From: Pseudisothecium myosuroides
Taxonomy: Eukaryota > Streptophyta > Bryopsida > Hypnales > Lembophyllaceae
Reading direction: 5' to 3'
NCBI GenBank assembly: GCA_951799445.1
Contig: OX637291.1
Location: 1,366,501 to 1,430,500 of the forward strand
DNA: 64,000 nucleotides
The notes beneath the pieces were generated by a model. It was given only the letters and a program-made list of their open reading frames with translations, did no database searches and was not told the DNA's origin. Shown here in pieces: positions 1-10,700 of the stretch (within the stretch, counting starts at the first letter, position 1; each line of letters begins with the position of its first letter). Both the position numbers and the translations under genes were made by a program.

Positions 1-2854
1 ACAATTAAGACTAAGAGCCTAATTTTTACTTTTATAATTTTACTTTGATTTCAGTCTTGAGAATAATTGCACATAAAAATAATCAGTTTAATTATATTTT
101 TACTTTGGTTTTATTTTCAAAATAAAGTGAATCATATTTTCAATTCTACTAGTGTGCCCTATGCGGTTGCCACAACCAAAATAAAAATAAAAGTAATTTT
201 CTAGTTTTTCAATTCATAAAAACTTTAAAAATCCATATCTTTTTTGCTGTGGATTGGAATGCCACAAAACAAAGCCCGTGTTTTTTTCTTTGCCAAAGAC
301 TTTCCAGCGTTTCAACAAATGCAATTGAAGGACGCATGGTCCAGGAGATCTCGATGTAACAAAATAAACAAACAAACAAATAAATAGCCTAATTTAAGGT
401 ATGGATTTTAATCACTTCTATGGATCCTATGTATAAAAATCTCTTCTATTATGTGACTAGGTTGGAACTAATGACTACTCTTAGTTAAACTAATAATGAA
501 TATTTTTTTAAAATTCTACAAATAAACATTTTGACAATACTATTTATATTATTGTATACAAGCAATGCAAGTGCAAAAATAATTCAATATAAAATATGCA
601 TGAAATTTCTAAAGTTTTGTCTATATTTGTTTTTATATTTGCCTACAATTGAACAATAACCATGGATCAACACAGTCATATAGGAATTGATGCCTTCACA
701 ATTTAACAATGAAAAATAGAAAGTCCATTTTGGAAGCTCATACAGAACAATAAGTAGTTGAAGGATTTGTACACCAAGAATCAAATGTCAATTTGAGCAA
801 ACAAAATCCTTGCTAAAATGATGAATGACTTAGAATAGTATATTTTGTTCATCTTAATTACTTCCATAAAATTACATATTCTAAAAAAACAAGCTATTCC
901 ATTGGTCTATAATATCATATATCCAGTTATCTAAACATAACGGAACCTAAAGTCACTTATAGACATATTATTTGGACTTGAATTCACAAAATGCAATAGA
1001 TTGTACTCTCTTTGTCCCACTAAAACCCTCCAAAAAGCTTCCCCACAAGGGATTAACTATATTTTTAGTCTTTGTACTTGTGATACATGCATTCAAAAAC
1101 CAAAAAAACAACCTTTAGATCTATGCAAAATCTTTAGCTTACGCGCTGTCGTTTAAGCACCTAAAATCCATGCGGAAAGTATCATATTTGAACATAATTT
1201 GTAAATGTTGCCAACACTGTCATTCTTGATGATTTAAAGGTTGATGGCAACAATGGGATTCTAAAAACATATATCCCTACCTAAATACTCACAAGAAAAA
1301 AACCTAGCCCACTTCATAAACAAATTTACATAGTGCTGAAGTGGTCAACAAATCCATCATCAACACTATTCTCTGAGGAAGCACAACAAGTACAAAGTGC
1401 CTCATATGGGTAAGGTCAAGTTTTCTAGGAGAGGAATGCTCCGTGATCTCTTGAATTGCCTTCACAAGGTTGTTCAACACAGCCAACCCTTATTCAACGA
1501 CTGAAATCATAAAACGGAAATTTTTAGTGGGACAAGAATTGTGCTTGATTTGGAGTTTTTAATGAGACAGAGGGAGTATCCTTGGGAGTATCTAATTTCA
1601 ATTCCACATTACAAATCTAAAAAATAATTAAAATTCAAGAAGTTATTGCAAGTGCAATTTATATGAGAATTATTGCAATTATTACACTATAGAAATTTTT
1701 CCTATTAATATTTCTATACATTAAACATGGGAATTCAATAGTACAAAACCAATTCAATTTATATCTACATTTTGGCCATCATAAATGAAAAATAATTAGA
1801 GGATTAATTCGAGGACCAAAGATCTAATCAAGCGGTTCATTCAAAGCGAGTTGTAAGAGATTGCTTATTATCATTTTTTATTCAACTGGATTTATTATTC
1901 AACTTTCAGATGACACTTCGAATAAAAAAATAGATAATTTTGGATAAAAATTTAGATTTGACACTCCCAAGAGAAGAAAATATGATTGATGAAAAACATT
2001 CTTGATCTATGAGAATTGAATTTTTAAATTTTTTTAAAACAACGTGCTACCAAAATAGTCATATCTTTTGCAATTCAATTCCAAATCTAACAAAATTGAG
2101 GACTTTAGGAAGCTAAGCCAATAGATATTTATGCTTGATTTTGCCTTTCAAGTTTTTTATTTTGCAAGAAAAAAATGAAATTCTAATTCAGAAACCATGG
2201 ATGTTTTCCCTCAAATTCTATGACAATAAAATGTGTCTTTTTTAACCCCTAAATGTTCAAGGCCTTTTTTCAGCTTCTAGGAACTTACTCTTAATTGAAC
2301 AAAAAGCCAACATTTTGATAAGTTGTATCAATTTTTTTCTTGTAACCGTACAAATTCAAACTAAGTTAGATATATTAGAGATCACATAGAAAAAGAAAAC
2401 ACAACAATATCATTTAGGAATTGAAAGATTATAATGTCTGATCATGAGGGTGTTAAAGTTGTGAAAGTGACTTGAAGTCTTTCAATCTTCTTTTCACATG
2501 TCAAATCTAAAAAATTAGACACCAAAAATATATGAGGTTAAAGGACATAACATGCATAACCCCAATCAATTTACGGCTTTTCAAAATCTCTTGTACAATT
2601 TTTTTAAATGGATTTCTAATGTGAATTTTTCTCCAAGATCAAGTGTATTTGAAATTCATTTCCTAGAGCCCTCAATACTACGGAAAGTCAAGATAGCAAT
2701 GGGCACCCATGCACAAGATCTTGAATAGAAAATTCATAATCAATCATTTTCAAAATCGGATTTTTGATGCTAAAATTAGACTTCAAAAAGAATTTAAAAA
2801 AAAAATACAAACTATTAAAAATATCAAATTGGTAATATCCAAACAGGTTCTCAG
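1..2854. other. AT-rich intergenic DNA, no gene seen
   Basis: Strongly AT-rich sequence with many short homopolymer runs. Open frames are short, mostly lack an ATG and show no recognisable motif. I see no RNA gene, clear repeat array or transposon terminus here. Confidence 0.7.
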
Positions 2855-3301
2855 TCTGGGGGTTTAAGAAAGGCTGAGCAGGTCACGACAGAGAGTGCAG
2901 CTCGCTTACCTCAACTCAACGATTCTCACCGGCGTCCTTCGTCATCTATCGGAACAAGACGACTACCTTCCATGGACGGCATTCACACTCAAAGGTATAT
3001 TCGAGATCGGTGGCAATCTTTGAGCTCAACATCAACTGGATCTGGACGACCGTACATAAGCAATGCCAATATTCTGTTACCGAGACCGCCTCCTTGACAG
3101 TCGAAGTCTCTTTCCGCCTCAGAGGTTCCGCAAAGTGCAAGTAAGCCAAAGCGGAAGGATCAGGGTGTGGACGTCAATGGTGCGCTCAATTGTCACTATC
3201 CGCACTATCCTTCTCGATGCGAGGAAATCATGAGAGGCCACGAGAAACAGAAGGCGTTGGAGGCGGCAAAGAGCAATTGTACAGCCAATACTGATAAGTA
3301 G
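2855..3301 (+). pseudogene. Coding-like relic with one in-frame TGA
   Basis: One frame stays open for about 149 codons from just after a plausible splice acceptor (TTCTCAG ending at 2854) to a TAG at 3299-3301, broken only by a TGA at 3095-3097. Local GC content is clearly higher than in the flanks. The translation is rich in Ser, Arg and Pro (for example RRPSSSIGTRR and KPKRKDQG) and ends in a charged segment (HEKQKALEAAKS). There is no start codon near the 5' end, so if real it is an internal or last exon. I do not recognise the family. It may be a decayed gene fragment or chance; the compositional jump and long open frame favour a relic. Confidence 0.35.
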
Positions 3302-5693
3302 ATAGGGGAACACAAGTTTTTGAAGTCCTCGTATTTTGCATTGAAGCCCTCGGCTTTCGAGCCTCCTATACTATTAATAGCATACCCAATAGAGTACAGT
3401 CAAGATAAAAGATTTACAGAAATAGAGTGCTTTTTGTATAGTGAGCCTCCTCGATTCTACAACAAGTCAAAGTAAAAATTTAGCGGTTAGTACATAATTC
3501 GTTCACTTCAAATGATATTCTCAGCAAAATTAGAGTCATACTCTTTTTGTAATGAAATTCTCGAGTTACTCAAGCTGACTAAATGTAAATGGACTCTCTT
3601 TTCCATCTCATGTGTACTTTCTGGCTGTACATTTGCAACAACAATTCTTGTCTTCTAATTTAGTGATGTAATTCCAGTTCTTTGTTTGGAGTTACTAAGG
3701 CAAATCCTTCATGAGTTGCTATCGTGCTCGTTATTTGGGCTTTAGTTATTGTTGGGTTCAACGCCTACTGAGTCAAGAAAGCTTCGCATCCGATTTTCAA
3801 AGTCTCAAAATGACCACTTTGTCTCAATTTAACGAATAAGGCCTTGTAAGGTTTAATTTAACTTCAAAATATTGTTGACACTAAAAGTTGGTGCCTCGGG
3901 CATTTAGGGATTAAATTTTTCATTTCAAATTTGGAGGAATTGGTAAAATCTCATTATTTATTAAGTAAATTATTGAAAATTGAGACGGCAACATTTTTGT
4001 AGCTTTGTTTGGTTTTATAATTTGCATACATAGAATATTGCAAAATTAAAAATGGAGTCTTATACAAAAGGGGGATGGACAAAATTTTAAGACAAGTTTC
4101 TTATGATAAGAAATATAATAAGTGGAAGAAACCCATTTTTTCATAAAACTTGAAGCAATCAAAGAATTGTATTGTAAATGAAGGCACAATCAGTACCTTT
4201 CTATTTGAATAATGGGTTATTTTTCCAAAAAATAAAGTTTGATAGATGCTAAAAATATAATTTTTGCCAATTAACTGTTTTCCATCATACATATTCTTGA
4301 TTTTTTGGAAAATAACTTTCGTAGAATTTTGGCATCTATTTTTAGAATTATTTTTTGTTGAGGGTACAACTATAATATTTTGATTTGCTTTAATGAAGGA
4401 GTGGTTTAATCTCTTTTTCTACAATGGTGAAATTAATCCTCTCCATTTGAGAGATTCAAATTTTAAATGAGTTAGGATGATTTGAAGAAATCAATGTGTG
4501 AGGAGGTTGCAAAGGTTACAAAAATACATCTATCATTGGATTTAAAAAAAATGATGTACATGTATTTTTAAATTTTTTATAATATCTAGTTGGTTTGATT
4601 TTACTTGTTTACACCTCATATATGAAAGCTTTTTTTTTAATTTTGCCTTTTAAAATTTGAAAACTATTCATTTTTTTTAGACTCTAATCCAATTTCTTGT
4701 TTTAATCCCTAAACGCTCGAGCGACCATTTTTTGGTCGCTGCCCTGCTTGGTTGGGCTGCCCAGCTAAGGGAAATGAGAAATTTTGCATCCCATTTTTTT
4801 GTGGATGGGTTCAAGCAGTTACTACCATTAACCATCAAGAATTACTGGAAAATATTGAAAAAGGCATTGCAATGTTTTTTTTGAAAATGACAGTTCCAGT
4901 TTGAACTTTGAAATTTTTCCTCTTTATATTCATGAATGAATTGGAAGTGGCCATGTGGTATGCTGCAAGCACTGCCCCTTCTATACAAAAACTGGAGGGA
5001 AATTTTTCCATTCCTAAGGGGAGCAGAGACCTGTATTAGTACACCCGGTCTGTCACACACTGGCAGGCCTGAAACCTAGACCCGTCAAGCTCAACGGCTA
5101 TAGTGACAGGCACTTGCAGAAAACAAAGAGGTTGGGATGAGCCAGCGGTAGTTAGCTTCAACTGAAAGGTTCTTGTGAAGTGACCTTGAACATGACCAAA
5201 ACAGAAGAAAATGTACGAGACTAATTGCCAACATGCTCAAGAGAGGCTCTTCAGTGAAGGTCATCTCCTAAAACTTGCTTGCAGTAATTGTTGCGCTGAA
5301 AAACGGGCGGTTAGGGAGAACTCTCACTTCTGTGCCTTCATCAATGCAAACTCCCTCATGTGCCGTCACGCATGTGACTTCATAGGCTTCACTATCCCAT
5401 GAAAGACCAGAGTCTGCCAGGATTATTCACAACAAAGGGAATTCACAATCCGCACTACTGCTATTACTCTCAGAACGCTCCACTTGCATTTCTAAAGATT
5501 CTCATACAACTGAAATCAGGCACACCCTCTCTCACATGCCAACATTCGCGTAACTTGAGGACCCACATTTGGCAAACACTCAATCAAACCACATACTCCT
5601 AGCTGCCCTCTCTCCCATGTGCCGTATATGATGACAGAAGGGCGGTTTCAAAACACACAACACCTCCACTTTCAAAAGCTGCACCCCATCAAC
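3302..5693. other. AT-rich intergenic DNA, then transition to a gene-like region
   Basis: AT-rich to about 4700, then less biased. Short open frames at 5211-5402 and 5399-5602 have no recognisable domain and are not called. This stretch could hold the promoter or leader of the locus starting near 5694, but no core promoter element is convincing. Confidence 0.5.
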
Positions 5694-6197
5694 ATGGACT
5701 CAACTGCGTCTCTTCTACTTCCGCCCATCTTTCCTTCTCTGGCTGCAACTGCAGATATAATTCAACATTGGGCACGCAATGACCATGGAGCCTCCGAGGG
5801 TCAAATTGAACTTTTACTGGCGTGCATGAACCCGCTGTTCCTCACTGCAAGGCCAAGGTTGGCAAAAAGTCGGGTGTTGCCCACAAAGCCATGCAACAAG
5901 AACTACCGGCAGTTGTACTACCGAAATGCGGCTACGATTTTTGGTTGGAGACGTCTCAGGCGAATTGAAGGGGAGGGGCACAAGTTCAGCGCTAAAGTGT
6001 ATGAGCAGCTCCGCAATGCCGTATTCCCTGATCCCTCAGACGACATTCCAAGCACTGCAACAGCACGGAACAAGAATAAGGCAAGTGCAAGAGAACGGCA
6101 GCAGTTAGAGCAAGAGGATGTGAATACTATGAAGTCCATCATCAATGAAGTGCATCGTGGAGACGGCACCAACACCGTGATTCCCCAGATCGATTAA
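5694..6197 (+). CDS. Hypothetical 167-aa ORF, possible 5' exon of the RING locus
   Basis: An ATG at 5694 opens a 167-codon frame ending TAA. The N-terminus is hydrophobic and Ser/Pro-rich. The middle is basic and aromatic (NYRQLYYRNA, GWRRLRR), and the end is charged and helical (ARERQQLEQED). It may instead be the first coding exon of a spliced gene. GTGATT at about 6178 could be a donor, and open exon-like segments in a compatible frame follow near 6290-6380, 6463-6554 and 6610-6786, each bounded by AG and GT. No known family is recognised. The composition is gene-like, but neither function nor connection to the downstream coiled-coil/RING exons is shown. Confidence 0.4.
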   Translation: MDSTASLLLPPIFPSLAATADIIQHWARNDHGASEGQIELLLACMNPLFLTARPRLAKSRVLPTKPCNKNYRQLYYRNAATIFGWRRLRRIEGEGHKFSAKVYEQLRNAVFPDPSDDIPSTATARNKNKASARERQQLEQEDVNTMKSIINEVHRGDGTNTVIPQID

Positions 6198-7085
6198 AGT
6201 CTACCTCTGCAATCTATTTTTTTTTAAAAAGACGCATGCTGTCGGGGTCTTTGTTGTGATTACTAACCTGAAAACTGCCTGGCACGCAGAACCAAAGCCC
6301 GTTAGCAGCGATGACACAGGAGAAAACGGGGAGTAGCAGAGGAGCGGAACCAAGCACGGCGTCCGGCTCCTTTTTCAGTCAGGTGAGTATTATCACCGAG
6401 CTTTGTCTCTTCAGATTGCTTGCGTGAAAAAAAAATAAAACGCTCTAATCAGTCTGTGTAGGAGAGGGCGGCAAGGTCATCAACGATTTGGGAGCAAAAA
6501 ATCAACAGCAGCAGAGGGACGCCAAGACCGATGTCCCTGACCACCAAAACACTGGTTCGTTTCCACCCCCTCTGTTTCCTGACTTTCAAAAAGCCTGCTC
6601 TGGATTTAGGGTGTCCACGTTAATGTGAATGGGGTGGCTGCAACAGAGGAGCAGAACGGCGATAGCAGAAGAGGACAGCCCAAGGTCTACCCCGTTCTTC
6701 CAACAAGTGGGCTCCCCCGAAATGCAGAGTCAGGTTTGTCTCTGGACCTTCCTTTTTGTGTTCTGCTGTGGCTTTTTCGGGCAATGGTAAGCGGTTTAGA
6801 GGTTTACTTGAGCCTGGCTTGCAGTCACCGTGGAGCTGGATTCAGTTTGCAAATGCCGGCACAGGGAGCTCAGCAACGAAGGCATTGGCACCTATGCGGA
6901 CGCCACACCGAACACTGCAATCCGCCATTGCCCAAGAGGAGCTCCTCGCCAAAACGTCGCTATTGCTCCCGACTACTACAACACCCTTTTGCTGTGACCA
7001 GCGACAGCAAAAACGAGACCCTGCAATACAACAAGACAATGCGTCAGACCAGTAGGGGTCGGTGGAAGATGGCCAATATAATCCT
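6198..7085 (+). other. Exon-like segments with plausible splice sites, uncertain
   Basis: Three or four short open segments lie between AG and GT sites: about 6290-6380 (ends CAG before GTGAGT), 6463-6554, 6610-6786 (ends ATG before GTAAGC) and from 6825 on. They can be joined in one phase. The frame entering 6825 then meets a TAG at 7053-7055 and stays open beyond it. Either the exon boundaries differ from these or this 5' part has acquired nonsense mutations. All three frames are open over part of 6825-7050, so frame choice is weak evidence here. Confidence 0.3.
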
Positions 7086-7625
7086 ATGACGTTGTTCCCG
7101 ATGCCGGTGAAGGTGTCTCTCTTGTGCCTACCCGACAACAACACATGTGATTCAGAAATAGAAGATGAAGACCACTCCGGCTTTAGTCTAGGATTGGCCA
7201 CATACTCCTACCTCCACAAGGTGACAAAGGAGGAGATGTACTTCATTATTCTAAAAAATAGAAGTTCTATTGCTTTGCCAAAATCCAGTATTCAAGAAAT
7301 TCTACGTGACGAGGAAGAGAGTTCCGATTTGGAAGGAGAAATCATAGACAACGAAGGCTGTCGTGACTCATCATGCGACAATGAAGATACAACCCCCGAT
7401 TTCGATGCATGTTCTGAAGACGACGAAGATACTCTTGATTCAGATGACCGACAAGAACACGAAGGAGATCTGGACGACAACAGAGAAAATAACTTGGCAC
7501 GCTTCACTTGCATGCACCTGCAGCCAGACCTACCTTCACCGAGAAGCCGGCCCAACGACGCTTCGGAAAGCGCTGCGGCCCCTGCAGCAAGCCGACGACC
7601 ACGAATGCGCGCTGCTATAACATAA
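7086..7625 (+). CDS. Acidic hypothetical ORF in frame with the RING gene
   Basis: An ATG at 7086 opens 179 codons ending TAA at 7623-7625. The middle is dense in Asp and Glu (SEIEDED, EESSDLEGE, SEDDEDTLDSDD), and the end is Ala/Arg/Ser-rich. The same frame upstream is interrupted by TAG at 7053. After the TAA it stays open, without a stop, to the donor at 7962 of the first confident exon of the coiled-coil/RING gene. There is no GT/AG pair placed to splice out the TAA. So this is either a separate or decayed upstream ORF, or the acidic N-terminus of the RING protein cut off by a nonsense mutation. No family is recognised. Confidence 0.4.
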   Translation: MTLFPMPVKVSLLCLPDNNTCDSEIEDEDHSGFSLGLATYSYLHKVTKEEMYFIILKNRSSIALPKSSIQEILRDEEESSDLEGEIIDNEGCRDSSCDNEDTTPDFDACSEDDEDTLDSDDRQEHEGDLDDNRENNLARFTCMHLQPDLPSPRSRPNDASESAAAPAASRRPRMRAAIT

Positions 7626-7760
7626 CTTGAACGACAAGAACTCCTTCGCGTCCATGGAGCACCATCGCCAAAGGTCGGAGGCGAGGAACAATCCGTTGCA
7701 GCGACGTTGCGGGAAGAGGAGGTGACTAGCGAAATTGGGCGACTGCGGAGGTGTTCCCAC

Positions 7761-10700
7761 ATGCCCCTTACGCGGGAATCGGCAACAGCAGGGAGTGGTC
7801 CGCGGTTGTTGCAAAAAACAAAACCAACGGACAAACTTTTAGGTTTGAAATTTTCTACACAGGATAGAAATGCCGTGTTTGCAGAGCAAGCCAAAGATTT
7901 GGAGGAGAAAAAACAAGAGCTTAGTGCCAAAACTCATTCTAGACTCTTGCTTACAACTAAGGTAAGCCAACATTCCAATTAAATTTGACATCGCAAGATG
8001 AATTGCCATTATTGTTTTTCTGTTTCCAATTCCAAGCTTTGTTCTAGAAACTAACCTACTGTGTTGGACTTGTATGATTGTGTGTTGAAGTGTTCATTAG
8101 AATGCGGCATTGAAGTATTTTATGGTTACTTCAAAATTGTCCTTCTATAGAACTGTCAGGGGTCGCAGTACATGTGGAGAAGGATTGGGGGTTTAGATTC
8201 ACGTGAGAGTTGTAGCCTATTAGTCGGTGAGACCTTGCGTGGGAACACTGATTGGTGGTTAATGTTGTTGGAGAAGTAGAGTGAAAGGTTTTGAGTCTGG
8301 AGTGGGTCTTGAACTATTTGTGATGATCGTCCATTGTGGCTGCTATTGGATAGTGCTCTTACACAACATCTTAAATTGATTTAGAATGTGAGGAGTTTTT
8401 TTGCTACCTATGAATATTCTTGAAGTGAATCGGTTATATTCTTGATACTGAGCTTCAGATGTTTGCAAACTAGGTTTCATTAGTAAGCATATGGTTTTAG
8501 CAAAACGTAAATGTTAATTTTTGGGAACTATATGAGATATGGAATTGTTCATATTTTTCATTGATTATCACCTAAGGTACGCTTCAATAGTATAACGGTT
8601 GAGTTCAGGGTTCAGATTTGAGGTAATTTTGGGATTCTAGATCTTACTGAAAGTGGCGTAGCAAGATTAATTACTTAAATAGTTTTCAATTTGAAATGAA
8701 CTCAAGGAACAGTTATGTCCCATTTGTTCCTTTATACTTAAGATATTATTCTTGAATGTGACTCTATCTAGCAATGCTAAAGGGGTTCTACCTTTTTGTT
8801 CTTTGCAGTTGGAGATTCTACAAAAGAAAGTGGATGTAGCTGAAACTGCAGACGACAGAGATGCTCCACTGAAATTGCTCATTGAGAGGCAGGAGGAGTT
8901 AGAAGTTGTGGACAACGACTTAAACACAATCATGCGTAAGGTGGACATTGCGGACTCTTTATGTGACAATCTGCGGAAGATTGCTTACCAAGGAGAACAA
9001 GTATTTGCAAATACCCAATCGGAAGACCATGACCTAGAAGATGCCATTTTACGGGCTACCATGCAGGTCACCAAATTCAGTGCTGATCATGAAGCCCTAT
9101 CCAATCAAGCATCAGAAATGCGTCTTGGAGGGGGGATGTCACTGTGGTCGAAACCCATCATACATCCTCCTTTTCTAGAGTTGGTTTTAGAATCATCTCG
9201 GCATATTGTTCATTTGATGCCTTGTGGTTGCTACAAACGTTGGTACAACTGCAATGATGTTTTTCTTACTAGTTGCAAGCATTGCTACCACCCTGCATGT
9301 TTGATGGAGTACTTGAAAACACACACCAAATGCTTGGTGTGTAATGAGAGACTCCACCCAGACTGGTGGTCAAGCTGGGGCATTCGCGAACTAGATGATG
9401 ATTTGAAGCAATTGGCATGTGACTTGAATTTGGAGGCCGAAAGGAAAGACACAATCCAAGCATTGAAGAATTCTATGAAGTCAACTTCCACTGGTGTAGC
9501 AAGTGAGATTCATTTGACATTCATAATTTTTTTGATATTATGTTCTATTGTTCTAAATGCAATTCTTTGATTTAGGGTTTATGACTTGTTCACTTTGCTT
9601 TCATTAGGATTATATTCCTTTCCCTGCAATCTTCCACTTCATTTGTAGAACTTTGTATTGTGCTTTTGCTGATGGCTATGTTCTTTCAAAAAGCAGTGTA
9701 GTGCTTTTCAGAGGACGGTTTCTTCTATAAGGACTTCAGTGCTTTTCAAAGGACGGTTCCTTTCTCTTTGGAGGACTATACTAGTTTTCAAAGGACGGTT
9801 TCTTCTACAAGGACTCTAGTTCTTTTCAAAGGACAAATCTTTTTACTTTGAAGGACTGCATTGGTTTTCAAAGGACGGTTTCTTCTGCTTTGAAGGACTC
9901 TACTCCTTTTCAAAGGACGGGTTCTTCTACTATGAAGGACTACAGTCCTTTTGGAAGGACTATACTACTTTGAAAAGGACTATTTTGCTATGGAAAATGA
10001 CTTTGTTGCTTATGAAAGGACTCTTTTTTTTTGCTTTTGACTCAACTATTTTCAGTAGGACTTGCGTGTTTTGCAATGACAGGCAAGCTTTTCAAACAAA
10101 TCCTGTGCTTCTCTATGTTGATGTTGCTTTTCTTGACACTTGTTATGTGTATTTGTTCTTGCAGACGAGATTTCCATTGAGACTACAGAGCTACATACTG
10201 AATTGGGATCCACAAGCGCATTCAAATCTGTACGAGGTAGGTACAGTCTTGGGGCTACTGATAGTAAAGATTTAGGCCGCCCATCTACCTACTACATCAA
10301 CCAGAAGGATGAGTTATTTTCTCACATATCGCCAAGTCAAAGTAGATACAACGCACTATCTCATTCACCGACTACAGACTTCACCAGAATGGAACGTGAT
10401 AATTGTGAGGTGGACTCTCCATATAAGAGTTCTATAATGCAAAAAGATATTGTTCCCCAACTTCAAGAATCCAATTTTGATGTTGGAAATGAAGAATTGG
10501 GTGTCTGTAAGTTTCGACAACCCTTCTGCCAAGCTTCCAAGATACCATCTAATACAGCTGATGGCTTTGACAAGTTGTCATGCGAAAACATCAAATCAGA
10601 TTCATTAGGTACTTCAAATAACCCTTAATTAAAAAATTTTGCATTGTTTGTTGACTGTAACGTACTTGTTTTCTTATCGGTTCTTTGGATGCGATATCTT

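Noticed and set aside
7292..7930. 212-codon minus-strand ORF
   Set aside because: Antisense shadow of the acidic plus-strand frame; Ser-rich translation arises from the complement of GAA/GAC codons.
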